A stretch of 64,000 nt of DNA, taken from assembly GCF_047948215.1 (NCBI RefSeq), contig NC_134456.1, positions 59,287,029 through 59,351,028 on the forward strand, read 5' to 3'. The translations under genes were made by a program, and so were the position numbers. Origin of the DNA: Lycorma delicatula. Its lineage: Eukaryota > Arthropoda > Insecta > Hemiptera > Fulgoridae. This document shows, in pieces, positions 1-10,547 of this stretch. Each line of letters begins with the position of its first letter. Within the stretch, counting starts at the first letter, position 1. A model generated the notes under the pieces. It was not told the origin of the DNA. It saw only the letters and a list, made by a program, of their open reading frames with translations, and made no database searches.

Positions 1-2188
1 TGATTCTGTAATAATAAAAGCTACGACAATATCAGGACACCACTTTGGTATTTTTAAATCAAATATATCCAACACTGTTTAAACAATATTAATTTATTAA
101 ATACTTCCTCAAACAATCGCATTACTTTTAGAAAAATCTAATTCTAGAAAAAACTCTAACTGCTAGAGCATCAATTGAAACTATGAAAAAAAACTATAAA
201 TGTGTGCCTCACTAGGTGCAAATTATCTGGACATAGTTATGAATTGGCATAAGATAAATGTTTCTTGTGCTCAAGTAGTTAAGAGGAAAATTTTGAAGTC
301 CAAGGAAATACATTAATTACCAACTGATACATCAAGGTGCAGCAACAGACAAAAGCAAAGTAGAAATACTAACAGATGTGAAGCTAAAAACTAGCATAAT
401 TAGGGAAGAGAAGAAGTAATAATATATTATACCTAAAGATTATAATAGTCACCTACATGAAATTTTAGATCTGGAGAAGACATTTGATGATATAGAATGC
501 TCCAAATTGCTCTTAAAACTGCATATAAAAGAAGCAGTAAAAGAATTTAAAAAATAAATCTTGAGAATGAAATAACTTTCAAAAACAAAAAATAAAATGT
601 TAATTTAAAAAATAAAATGTTAAGATTTCAGAGAGGTTATTGTTGTGGAGAGAAAACAAAAATGAGGTAGAAGAAGACTTAATTCCATGGATTGATTGCT
701 GCAAGAGATCGATTTAAAAATAAATAAGAATAAAACAAAGGAAACAAAATGCAGAAGAAAGGAGGTTGATGAAGAATTAAATATTAAGATAGATGAAATA
801 CTTAATTGAATATATTGAGAAATATAGATTAAGGAAGAGTACTCCTTCATATATCTTTTATGATAATAATAATTTTTTTAACCTGTTAATCTTCATACCT
901 AACCTATTATATTTCATACATATGACAGATTAATTAATTTTTGGACATTTTTAATGTGCAATCATTTTGAATAGACATACAAAACTTCGCACAACAGAAT
1001 TTTTCAAACCCTATTAAGAGATAAATCAGCATTTGTCTATACTAACCATATTTGAAAAAACATTTTTTTTATCGATGAAATACCAGAAAAATTATCCAGT
1101 CATTACAAACTAAAATATGCTACACAGAAACAAAAATTCTTCAAAGTATAACACCCAAAAAAGAGAGTAAAAAAATGAAAAAAATAAAATAAAAAAATAA
1201 AAAATTAAACAGAAATATCCATAAAAGTTCACAAAAAAATTTGCCAACATGGCTTAACAAAAGCAAAGAAACAACACTAAGGAGTGCAAAGTTATCTAAT
1301 TAAAATGAAAACAAGATAGGAATGAATGTAAAATAACCATCACAGAGAATGTCCAAATAAGAAAAACGAGTTAAGACACAGAAGCAGAATAAAAATAAAA
1401 CAAACATATTTAAAATAAGTAAAAATGTAATTGAATATAAACTCCGAGAGTAATCCTAGCAGGAATGTAAGGGATTAAAAATTGAATTGTGTAAAAACAA
1501 TATTGTAAAAATATACTGTACTTCAGATGTTAAACCAAGAATCACTTCATTCTATGAAAAGTGATTTTGCTCATTATTAACTCACAGCTTTAGTAGAGAT
1601 GGTAATTAATAACAGACTACTACAAAAAAACATCACTCCTACTCATTAAAAATAAGTCTTGCACACATTTAATAGCACTCAAAACATTATAAAAGTGAAT
1701 ATAAATAAATAACCTAAGATTATTTATTTATTTAATGAATAGTTGATGTTGATAAATTTTATAGAAGTTAAACCACTGTTAAAAATAAAAATTAGCAGAT
1801 ATAAAAATAAAAGAAATTTAATAATTACTAATTAAATTGACTAAGACATTTTGTTTATAATTTTGTCAATTCTGTGTTTATTACTGACACAGAGTTTAAA
1901 ATTTATTTTATAACAGAATAGTAAGAGTTATTTTAGAATGATCTTGTTGCATGTGTAGTTAAATCAGATGTTTATTTTTTTTCAATTCCTTAAGATAACC
2001 CATCTAAACTTCAGTGAGATGTATAAATACACAGCATGTATTAATGACTATAAACTGTAAATTAGAGACATCATTGGTTGATTAAAAGCCTGCAGTAATT
2101 CAATATCACTTGAGGAGTGGGGCCACTGAATTCTGAATATTTCATGATATTTTCAAGAAGTATACCTTAACACAGTAAATTACCCTAC
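1..2188. other. AT-rich non-coding stretch, probably intron
   Basis: I see no reading frame here with coding character. The sequence is dominated by A-rich and T-rich runs. It lies downstream (minus strand) of the candidate 39-bp exon at 2189-2227, so it is most simply read as an intron of that gene. Around 430-560 a few codons vaguely recall a LINE reverse transcriptase, but too weakly to call. Confidence 0.5.
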
Positions 2189-2227
2189 CCATTCATTCTG
2201 TGCTTACTTAGTCCAGAGACAGATTGC
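2189..2227 (-). CDS. candidate 39-bp second coding exon of the membrane protein gene starting at 2788
   Basis: On the minus strand a TAG acceptor sits just above 2227 and a GTAGGG donor just below 2189. The exon holds one base, twelve codons and two bases. The single leading G completes the AG left over by the exon ending at 2448, giving R then QSVSGLSKHRMN, and no stop codon occurs. A short polar segment directly after a transmembrane helix makes sense as a cytosolic loop. The evidence is only phase and splice-site compatibility; a 39-bp exon can arise by chance in AT-rich DNA. The next exon would lie below 2187 or outside the window and was not found. Confidence 0.35.
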
Positions 2228-2447
2228 CTACATCATAAAACTCATAGCAAAATTAAAAATTAAATTTCTTGGCTTATACTGTAACAATTAAGGTCTCTAA
2301 CCATAGGAATTTACACATTCAATTACTATAACACTATCAAAAAGCAAAACCATCAATTAAATAAAATAATGATCCTACCATTATTATATAAATTTTTAAT
2401 TAAAAATAAAAAGAAATACACAAAAATAATATCTATTCAACAATTAC

Positions 2448-2788
2448 CTAATATTTAGTATAGAGAAAAATGCGTAGAAGGCAAGAATAAAAAATGAGCA
2501 TGCAAATCCATATGCGTGTAATAAAAATAACCAACGAAGTTCAGTCCGTACAACATCCCAAGTAGGTGTTCCTCTGTAACTGCCATTTTCTGTTAAAATT
2601 ATTGTTGGTAATAGAGTACTGCATAAATTGCCAGCACACAGAAGATCTGAACCATTTACTCTAGTTTCTCTTTGTCCTTCAATTGAAGTATCTATGAAAA
2701 TGACAAAAAACATACATATAATTTTTAATAACATTGTGTTAATGATTAACTTGAAAGTAAAATGTTTTTTCATAAATTTAATTTTCAT
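2448..2788 (-). CDS. signal peptide plus TM exon of an unnamed membrane protein (possibly PRRT3/4-like)
   Basis: Reading starts at ATG 2788 and runs to a splice donor (AATATTAG then GTAATT) at 2448/2447, about 113 residues. A hydrophobic stretch near the start (MLLKIICMFFVIFIDTS) fits a signal peptide. A short lumenal or extracellular part follows with two NGS N-glycosylation sequons and two cysteines, then WDVVRTELRWLFLLHAYGF leading into one strong transmembrane helix ending FYAFFSILNI. The pattern of tryptophan, then His-x-Tyr-Gly at the helix entrance, reminds me of proline-rich transmembrane proteins 3 and 4, from memory only. Later ATGs (2773, 2734) are alternative starts, the last giving the cleanest signal peptide. 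A possible 5' splice acceptor lies about 20-30 bases above the ATG. The rest of the gene continues to the left. Confidence 0.5.
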
Positions 2789-2838
2789 TTTGTAATAATT
2801 TAATTAATAAATAATCTGGCAAATTGTATCCTTGCAGC

Positions 2839-3324
2839 AGGATGTAATTTATTTTTCTAATTATTTTTTTAATGCTAATGTTTATTCTCCGTATTTAGTA
2901 CTTTGGCAAATAATTTTGCTTCATCAGAATTTTGTTAATAAAATTTAAATTTAAAAAAAATGTTAAATATTAAATCCACAGAGACATTTGTTTACAGTCC
3001 GAAGCACTAATATACAATGAACTGTTCTGCTGCTATTTCAGTCTGTTGGTAGATAATGAATTTTAAAAATAACAATACAGAATTAGATAAAACAATAAAA
3101 ATTTTACTTTTAATAATTATAATAAATCAAATGTTTATAAAATAGAGTGCAGTGAACAGAATTATAGAAAAATTCTACGTAAGAACGAAAACAGAAATTT
3201 AAAAAAAACTATTTACAAAAACATTTATAACACATAAACATGATTAAAAAAAATGTAATTATGTCTATCACATTAGGAAAAGTAGACACACATTTTCAAG
3301 CATAGAAAACATGAAAAATATAGA
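2839..3324. other. non-coding, nothing recognised
   Basis: AT-rich sequence with no plausible exon on either strand. It separates the signal-peptide exon from the LINE 3' fragment. Confidence 0.5.
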
Positions 3325-3589
3325 AAAGCATTTGGAAAAATATAGTTAAAAGAAGAGACAGACTTATAGGCCACATACTAAGGCATCCTGGAATAGTCGC
3401 TTTAATATTGGAAGGACAGGTAGAAGGAAAAAATTGTGTAGGCAGGCCACGTTTGGAATATGTAAAACAAATTGTTAGGGATGTAAGATGTAGAGGGTAT
3501 ACTGAAATGAAACGACTAGCACTAGATAGGGAATCTTGGAGAGCTGCATCAAACCAGTCAAATGACTGAAGACAAAAAAAAGAAGAAAA
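3325..3589 (+). mobile_element. 5'-truncated RTE-like LINE, 3' terminal 265 bp
   Basis: The plus-strand sequence matches almost base for base the 3' end of the longer minus-strand copy at 10548-12050. It encodes the same C-terminal residues (IWKNIVKRRDRLIGHILRH onward) and ends with the same 3' terminus, CAGTCAAATGACTGAAGAC, followed by an A-rich tail. The truncation point lies near AAGCATTTGG at 3325. Few differences separate it from the other copy (for example one arginine codon instead of glycine), so the insertion seems young. It is a dead-on-arrival copy with no complete domain. Confidence 0.85.
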
Positions 3590-4840
3590 CATGAAATTAT
3601 AAATCAATAAAAAAATTTAAATCCTTTAATCTTGAAAAAATATATTCAATAAAAATAAAAATTAAAATATAACTAAAGAAATGTAATACATGATGGCTGA
3701 ATTAGGGATGTAATATATATTTAAACTATACAAATTTATATTTAAAAATATAGATATTAAAATTATAATACAATAGTTTCATTATTTACCAATTGATTGT
3801 AACAGCAGCTGAATAGCTAATTCTATTATAGTGACTGAACACAAATTCTATAGTTATATAATTACAATTTTGGTTATAATTAAATTTCATTAGGAACTTT
3901 TCATAAACATTTCTTCAAAATAAAAAAAGTTACTGAGCAGTTAACAGTTTACAAAAATACTAAAACTGTAAACGGTTTTACAGTTTGTAAAATACTATTA
4001 CAAAATACAGTTTAAAATAATAAAAGTTAACAGTTAAAAGTAATTAGTGACAAAAAAATTAACTTTAATAAATTAATTTTAATTGAACACTTTAAAATTT
4101 TTTAGCCTTTTCTGACAAAATTTTTACTTCAATCACAAAGAATTACATTCACCATGTAAGCAGAATGACACTGAAATACTAACTGAATCAAATTTTAAAC
4201 TTAACGTACCTTTTTATTAAAATCATGATATTGCCAGTCAATACATGTAATCACCCTGTGCGGTAACAATCATTTAATCAACAGTAGCTAAATTGAAAAA
4301 TATCACAAAGATGATCAATTAAGTAAATTTATTATAATATTGTTAAAGTTTATATGAAAATAAAGTCGACATGTTTGAAATGTTATTTGTTTTCTGTTGA
4401 CATTATTTACATCAATCTTCTTATAATTAAATTTTTTACAATTTATGTTTAAAAAATGTATGATTTATTGCCTATTTAACAACGTTATTGTACGTCAAAC
4501 GTAAATAAATGTGTTTTTTGACCCTATTTTTGGCGTTTTATATGGGATATCTTAGAGACTAAGAGAGATACAGTTCTGGGACCTATTTTCTTCGATTTCC
4601 CAGCTTAAAACCCATAAGAAACAATTGAATTTGTCCTTTAATTGACCTTCCCAGAATTTCAGAAAGCCTTAATTTACCCGGAGGAACTGAAACTCAGGCA
4701 AGATCTTTCACACTGTATAACTCGCTAACGAAGCGTTTTCGAACCTATGTTTATATGAACTTTTTTCTTATTTTTAGCCTCTAGAATGAGTTGTCAAAGT
4801 ATTGCCCTATCCTCCTGAATCACTCTCTATATATACAGAA
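3590..4840. other. AT-rich non-coding with a repeat-like 3' part
   Basis: No exon was seen. From about 4540 to 4830 the composition is less extreme and the text (AACGAAGCGTTTTCGAACC and nearby) has the look of a dispersed insect repeat abutting the transposase remnant that follows. I cannot set its borders. Confidence 0.35.
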
Positions 4841-5960
4841 TGTTCAACTTAAAAGAGGACCCATCACTTAGTTTTGTCTGTAAATAATATAAATAATTGG
4901 CAAACACTTAATTTACAGGTTTTGAAAATGATGTCCATCCACTTTTATGTGCTTCTCAACATGTTTGACCATGATCCTGGCTACTCCAGTTAGCTGTACA
5001 CTCTCTATTTCCTAGATGGCACTGGTAATGTTTGTCTTCAATTCCTGCAGGGTTGTGGATTGTTCCTTTAAACAATTTCTTTTAAGTAACCCCACAGAAA
5101 GAAATCTGGACCAGTCAGATCAAGGATTATGTTGGCCACAATCCTTTAAAAATGATTCTTCCACCGAAAAAAAATCCTGCAGCACCTCCAAAGTAGAGCA
5201 AGCTATATGCATAGTGGTGTTGTCCTCTTGTAACTAGCAGTCACACTCATTCTCTTGCAGTAAGACTATGAACTGTTGGGTAATTTCTTGGTAGATGGCA
5301 ACATCCATAGTTTTTTTTAAAAAAGGATTCTATTATTTGTCACCTTGAAATTGCACAACACATACCTACTTTTTGTGGATGTAGGGAAGATTCACAGAAA
5401 ATGTGCAAGCTTTCAGTACCCCAGGTCAGTAGTTCTAACTATTAGTATGCCCACCAAGGTGAAAACACACTTCATCTGTGAAAAACGCTTGATCTAAAAT
5501 AACAATGTTGTCTAATGAAATTCTTGAACCATTGACAGTTTTACTATAATCAGAATTAGTTAACTCATGGGAAACCTGCATTCAATACAGAAAACATTTC
5601 AGCATTTTCCTCACTACAGTGTGAACTGAACCTAATAAAAAGATTCTTTTCCCAGCTTAGTCACCACAAAGATTTATGAGCACATCTTATAACTGCTGCT
5701 TTAATATCCTGTACAACCTATTATTAAAACTGAACTGTGTTGGGCCCATTTCTGATCTAAATCTGTTTCACAGAATTTTTTAACAAACTTCTGAATAACA
5801 CTTTTCACTGGTAATTCCTTTTCTCCCTGAACTTTCACTGACACACAATATTAGATTTCATCTAAATAAGTTTTCATCACCAACTCATGTTTTTTTAACA
5901 ATTAATTACATTTTAACAGACACACGATTTTGCAACCTTGTTCAAAAGCCACTGCTTGAT
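4841..5960 (-). pseudogene. mariner-related (DD34D/E-type) transposase pseudogene
   Basis: Minus-strand translation gives recognisable pieces of a mariner-superfamily transposase in changing frames. Near 5470 there is FFTDEVCFHLGGHTN, which contains the first catalytic Asp (TDE). Near 5370 comes KVGMCCAIS, and near 5130-4920 the segment covering the third acidic residue (decayed, SDWSRFLSVGLLK) with the C-terminal tail TLQELKTNITSAI and HIKVDGHHFQNL. Stops and frameshifts break it throughout. The related remnant at 53640-54690 belongs to the same broad type. One end may be the TACAGAATGTTC near 4836, similar to mariner terminal repeats, but I did not find the partner. It is non-functional. 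Confidence 0.7.
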
Positions 5961-6833
5961 ACAGACTGGCAATATTCAAATGTGCAGGCAATAAACAAAC
6001 AATTACACAAAAAATATTATGCAAAATAAAATAACAAAATTCACTCTTCTTGCGCAGAACTGTGCAAGAATTTTTTTCTAGTTCCTACTGAAAAGTCTAA
6101 TGTTCAAGAAAATCTGCATCTCTAAGACTTTCATAATTTTATCATTGTGGTCGTCTGTGTGGGCAATTACTGGTTAATTACCCCCCTTAACCCTTAAACT
6201 TTTATGAGCTCTAATGAGTATTATTCACCTTTAATATTCATTACTACAGAACGTCTTCACTTCAGATTTAATATTATCATTCCAAATAAATTTCCACTCT
6301 TTGAAAACTAAATTTTTCCTTCTTGACCTGTTTTTTTTATTCCACCTAACTTATTTTTAATTATACTGTTTCAGTCTTCTTATTTCCTCTTTCAACTCTT
6401 TATTTTCTTTCACTAATTCCATAGCCAAGTTTTCAGTAACAATATATAGAATAATAATAATAAGCTACCAATAAAAAAATTCCTTTGAAAACAAATACTT
6501 GTAATTAACAAAATTTTAAAACTAATATAATTCAATGGACAAAACCAAAATAAAAAGTCTATATGCAACGCATATAGACTTTTGAAGACTATTGCATATA
6601 GACAGACTATTGAAGAGATTATTTACACTGTACAATTTTATCAAATCTCTTTTGCCTATCACTGAATTGGACATATATATTTAAATTTTTGTTTAATAGT
6701 TTCAATCAAACATTTGCTATTCTTTTATTAAAAAAATGTAAGCTTGTCTCTAACAGACAACATTGGCACTTTGGGTTATAACATATTTGAAGTATCATCT
6801 CTTCTATAAAAGTGCACACCATTTTTCAATACC
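5961..6833. other. AT-rich non-coding containing a short hairpin
   Basis: No exon was seen on either strand. The stretch contains the perfect hairpin described at 6553-6583. The last 30 bases run into the SINE tail. Confidence 0.4.
6553..6583. repeat. perfect 14-bp hairpin with 3-nt loop
   Basis: The arm AAAAGTCTATATGC (6553-6566) is followed by AAC and its exact reverse complement (6570-6583). A third, partial copy of the arm core (GCATATAGAC) lies at 6594-6603. The function is unknown. A template-switch mutation or a small foldback repeat would explain it. Confidence 0.6.
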
Positions 6834-7115
6834 CTCAACCCCTGAAACCACCGTAAGGTATTACTTCAGAAGATGAATTGAGGATAATATGTATGAACGT
6901 AAATGAAGTGTAGTCCTGTACACTCTCAGGTCGACTGTTCCTGAGATGTGTGGTTAATCGAAACACAACCACCGAAGAACACCAGTATCTATGATCTAGC
7001 GTTCAAATTCATATAAAAGTAACTGCCTTTACAAGAATTCGAACCTTAGAACTTTCAACTTCAAAATCAGCTGATTTGTGATGACAAGTTAACCACTAGA
7101 TCAGCCCAGTGGGCA
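6834..7115 (-). mobile_element. tRNA-derived SINE, minus orientation
   Basis: Read on the minus strand, the element begins with a tRNA-like head. Box A resembles TGATCTAGTGGTTAACTTG, and box B is GGTTCGAATTC. The head is followed by a body shared with the SINEs at 27047-27363 and 45611-45895 (the AAATCAGCTGATTT core, the CATTTACGTTCATACATA motif) and a 3' end close to ACCTTACGGTGGTTTCAGGGG. RNA polymerase III would have transcribed such a SINE, and a LINE enzyme would have copied it. It directly abuts a partial copy in the opposite orientation. Confidence 0.8.
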
Positions 7116-7230
7116 GGAATGGTTAACCAGAGACTGTACAAGACTGAACTTCATTTACATTCATACATATCATCCTCATTCATCCTCTGAAGTAATACCT
7201 TACGTTGGTTCCAGGGGCTAAACAGAAAAA
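7116..7230 (+). mobile_element. 5'-truncated SINE, plus orientation
   Basis: This is the 3' part of the same SINE family (from GGAATGGTTAACC to CCAGGGGCTAAACAGAAAAA). It lies head-to-head against the minus-strand copy at 6834-7115, so about 100 bp of the two copies can pair. The 3' end GGGGCTAAACAGAAAAA agrees with the end of the SINE at 45611-45895. Confidence 0.75.
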
Positions 7231-7592
7231 AGTGTAGCAGTCATATATAATTGCTCCATAAACTTTCAACCCTCTTACTTAATGGTAAGTACTATAAAAG
7301 TGTGTACAAAGTACAGGGAAATTTTTTATACTTCCAGAGGCATAAGCATTTAGACTTTATCAGTTGTCCTTCTACCATTTAATTCTTCTGAATTTATTTA
7401 TAAATCAATAAATGATATATAAATAGAAACAAATATCAATAAAAAGGTTTTTTTATTTTCATGAGTTTAATGATCAGACTAAATATTATGATTAATGTTT
7501 TTAGTGTCTACAAAAAAACTTCTTAGACCAGTAAGTTATAAAAATCTTTTATTTCTTTCACTCATCACTTAAATTCATTTTAACTTCAGCAA
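7231..7592. other. non-coding 3' flank of the six-exon gene
   Basis: AT-rich, with no exon seen. It lies just 3' (minus strand) of the stop codon at 7593. AATAAA-like motifs are frequent on the minus strand, so I could not pick a polyadenylation site. Confidence 0.35.
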
Positions 7593-7678
7593 TCAAGTAT
7601 CTCTAAAATTAGTTTTAATTCCACCTTCAAAATCCAAACCTTGAGGCAAATCAAATTCATAATTTACATTCTTCTCCA
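7593..7678 (-). CDS. terminal coding exon of an unnamed multi-pass membrane protein
   Basis: A good acceptor (CTTTCCTGTAG) precedes 7678. The exon gives two bases, 27 codons and a TGA stop at 7593-7595. The reading is EKNVNYEFDLPQGLDFEGG then IKTNFRDT, a soluble acidic tail. Its first two bases complete the single base left by the exon ending at 7862, giving valine. The frame and splice boundaries agree with all five upstream exons (7862-7903, 8474-8562, 9273-9414, 9857-9963, 10334-10411). I do not recognise the family; the conserved-looking tail DLPQGLDFEGG should be a good search key. Confidence 0.6.
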
Positions 7679-7861
7679 CTACAGGAAAGCAAGGGTTTTG
7701 AAAGATAATGCAGCACTGCAGAACAGTAAATTTGGTAAATTTTGAAAAATGCATTTAAAATAAAGAAATTTGTTTGTTAATAACGAAGAAAACAATACTT
7801 TAAACTACAGAATTCTTGAATAAAATACATGGAACAGAATGTTGGTATTGTAAATGCTTAC

Positions 7862-7903
7862 CATTGTTATCAGAGATGATATAGTCAATGACAGAGAATA
7901 ATC
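7862..7903 (-). CDS. 42-bp internal exon of the unnamed membrane protein
   Basis: The acceptor is CTTGACTACAG and the donor GTAAGC. It holds two bases, thirteen codons (LFSVIDYIISDNN) and one base. The length and phase fit between the exon ending at 8474 (one base left over) and the terminal exon (two bases at its start). The frame extends open a little further upstream but hits TAA and TAG codons, which supports an exon border here. Confidence 0.5.
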
Positions 7904-8473
7904 CTGTAGTCAAGTTTGTCATGAAAGCACCATACCAGAAAAATTTACCAAATTATAGTGATATGTTCTACCATATGTTACAATACATTGACCTAAACAT
8001 CACTACAAAATGGATAATAATTTTGGATAATGTATTTAAGTTCCCATCCTCATACTTCATTCTTGCATCTACATTATTCCTGTTACATAAGAAATTACAA
8101 TGAAATAATACCTAATTACAATTAAGAGCAGTATACATACATTTTTATATTTTAATAAGAACATAATATATTTCATCAATTTCTTTAACATTCTTTTTTA
8201 ACATCATTTCTATTAATAATTCCAGTTATACAAAAGAATAATGAAAACTAAAATGACCTTACTTAACAACCTCAACCTACCATTAGTAATGATTTTGAAT
8301 AGTTAAATGTCAAAGGTACATATTAACAGTACCAGTAACTTAATATTCACATTCTGATCTAAGAATGATAAGACTTTTCATGCATGTAAGGAAAATCAAT
8401 AAATAAAAGCAGCACGTAACAAAACAAAAATGTATAGTATAATTTGAAATTATTGCAAACAAAAAAATCTTAC

Positions 8474-8562
8474 TTTTTATACATAAAGCACTTTCAGAAT
8501 GTACTCGTGCCATATATAATGAAATGGAAAGGTAAAATATAAATACCACAGATAACATCTTA
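8474..8562 (-). CDS. internal exon with a transmembrane helix, unnamed membrane protein
   Basis: The acceptor is ATCCTATTATAG and the donor a consensus GTAAGA. It holds one base, 29 codons and one base. The reading is KMLSVVFIFYLSISLYMAR followed by VHSESALCIK, a clear hydrophobic helix and then a polar loop. The surrounding longer open frame down to 8340 is not needed, because the donor at 8473 is strong. The phase fits the exons on both sides. Confidence 0.5.
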
Positions 8563-9272
8563 CTATAATAGGATATTTAAATAATATTAAAGGTTATTTT
8601 AAATATAGTACAGGATATTTAAATAATACTATATACTATTTGAAATTTCATCTAGCCAATTATTTTTAAACATATTATTAACTTAACTTCACCATTAAAG
8701 TTTTTACCAATCTACTCTCACTTGACTACTTAATTTAATATACACTACAGTCGGACAAAAAATTCAAAGAAAAAGATAATGGGAAAATAGATGATAACTT
8801 TCCTTTTAAAAGAAACCTTAACAATATCTTCAATTATTCAAAAGAAAGTAAAGGAAAGTTAATGATGTGTACACAATCAGCATTAGTATTCTTTGTTTTT
8901 AAAATCATTTGAATTTTTTACTCATTTTTTCTAGTTTTTTTTTCTGGAATTATATGGGAGGAATATGTGAAATTTTTATGGCAGATACCTTCCTGAATCA
9001 ACCCAATAGAGGGAATTAAAGTTCAGAAATTAAATAATAAAAAACAAATTGCGCATATTAAACAGGATATTTTAAACTGCTTTTTAGAAAACAACTCGAA
9101 CATTAATTTTTTTCTTTACATAATTCTTTAAATCACATTAAAATACCATTCAATATAATGGCCCAGAAAGTTAAGTTATTTCAGCAGCAAAGTTGCAGGG
9201 TAATTTTATTGTAAACACATTCATAAATTGCATAAAGTGAGTGTATCAGTATAAAATAAATATCTGGAGTAC

Positions 9273-9414
9273 CTCAGAACCTCAGCTGATAAAGATATTA
9301 TTGTTGTAATAATAGTACTGATTGAAATCCAATTGTAGGCTTTTTTCTTTACTTTATCCATCACTTTATTGACTTCATCTTTCATATTTAAATATCCAAC
9401 AGAATTTTTTATGC
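9273..9414 (-). CDS. internal exon, amphipathic segment plus transmembrane helix
   Basis: The acceptor is TTTTCATCTTAG and the donor GTACTC (AG before it). It holds two bases, 46 codons and two bases. The reading starts IKNSVGYLNMKDEVNKVMDK, a charged stretch, then KKKAYNWISISTIITTIISL and SAEVL, a likely transmembrane helix. An alternative donor six bases earlier would change the phase and break the join to the next exon. The exon is well below the usual length for a chance open frame, but its codon content looks coding and it joins in frame on both sides. Confidence 0.55.
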
Positions 9415-9856
9415 CTAAGATGAAAATATTATTTATTATATAAACTGAAGATCTTACAGAATTAATGATTAACTAGATATCTGCAAGGTTTTTAAAAACA
9501 GATATTTGGAAAATATTTTAGAATAAATCAGTATACTATTATATTTTACAAAATATGTGGGAACAAAGAATCGAAACAGAATCAGTGAGTAAAAATTACA
9601 TTACAAGATACCACTGCTTATTTTTATCATTTTTACTTAAAAATGCCAGAAAACTTTAGTTCACAGGAAAAATTAACACCAATCTATTTAGCTTGGCAGA
9701 CTATAATGTTCTAACTTGAAATACAATTTGCTTCTATATTGACAATCACGTTTAACTGCAGTAATGTTAACATAATAAAACCCCACTTATCTAGTGTATT
9801 AAGATCATAAAGAAACAATCATCTGAAATTATGCAAAAAAATTGTGATTTTTATAC

Positions 9857-9963
9857 CTGTATCAAATTCATCATCAATTACTCTGAATACTTCCTTTGGG
9901 GGGAACATGATGAATAATGCATTCATTTTGTTAATTAGTGAATTTTTTTTACAAAATACATAA
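9857..9963 (-). CDS. internal exon, unnamed membrane protein
   Basis: The acceptor is pyrimidine-rich (CTCTTTTTGTTCATTAAG) and the donor is CAG then GTATAA. It holds one base, 35 codons and one base. The reading is YVFCKKNSLINKMNALFIMF then PPKEVFRVIDDEFDT. The final G joins the next exon's GC to make glycine. If the upstream exon at 10334-10411 is wrong, the ATG inside this exon (MNALFIMF) could instead be the start. Confidence 0.55.
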
Positions 9964-10333
9964 CTTAATGAACAAAAAGAGCACAATAAAATTTTTAAAT
10001 TCTAACATTTAAAACATGAGTCTAACATTTTAAAATATGTATTTAAGATATAGTTTAAATAAAACACATCATTGTTTAGCTACATTATAATATAACTAAA
10101 CAACTTAAGTTTATTTTCTCATTTGTCGATATAAAACTGACTGATGACAAATATATTTTCCAACCTCTTACAGCATAATCTGATATCACATTTTCAATAA
10201 ATATTTATATATTTTTTTCATTCACTAATCTCATATTTCTGCCAGGATTATCAAAATTGATTTGAGTATTACTTTTTGCCATCCCTATCATTGTCATCTA
10301 CCACTCATAGTTGACATATTTCAGAGTACCTAC

Positions 10334-10411
10334 ATTCTAGTTTCAGCAAACATAGTTTTGAGAATGGAGGTACTTTGAAATGGGTCAACTACAAATAGTG
10401 CAGTGACAATG
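10334..10411 (-). CDS. most 5' exon found for the unnamed membrane protein
   Basis: The acceptor is GTTATTTTCTGCCATTCCTAG and the donor GTAGGT. It holds one base, 25 codons and two bases, reading IVTALFVVDPFQSTSILKTM then FAETR. The two leftover bases (AT) plus the first base of the next exon give isoleucine. The motif ALFVVDPF is reminiscent of the 'RALFLxxDP' helix in the PRRT3/4 proteins, which is only a hint. Earlier exons must lie above 10411; the RTE-like LINE at 10548-12050 sits in that intron. I did not find them with confidence. Confidence 0.5.
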
Positions 10412-10547
10412 CTAGGAATGGCAGAAAATAACAGACAAATCAAATATTTATCTTTTGTTATTAAGATAATCATAATGTGCTACTTTAAACCAATCATTTG
10501 ATCATGAAATTAATTTTAAAAATAAAATAAAATTTATTAAATTTTTT

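Noticed and set aside
420..560. Possible LINE reverse transcriptase text (LEKTFDDIEC)
   Set aside because: Only a few residues fit and the surroundings show no second RT motif.
3296..3607. Minus-strand 103-codon frame
   Set aside because: It is the antisense of the plus-strand LINE 3' end at 3325-3589.
5016..5237. Plus-strand 73-codon frame
   Set aside because: It is the antisense of the minus-strand transposase remnant at 4841-5960.
8340..8558. Single 72-codon minus-strand frame
   Set aside because: Only the part upstream of the GTAAGA donor at 8473 fits as an exon (8474-8562); the downstream part looks like intron read-through.
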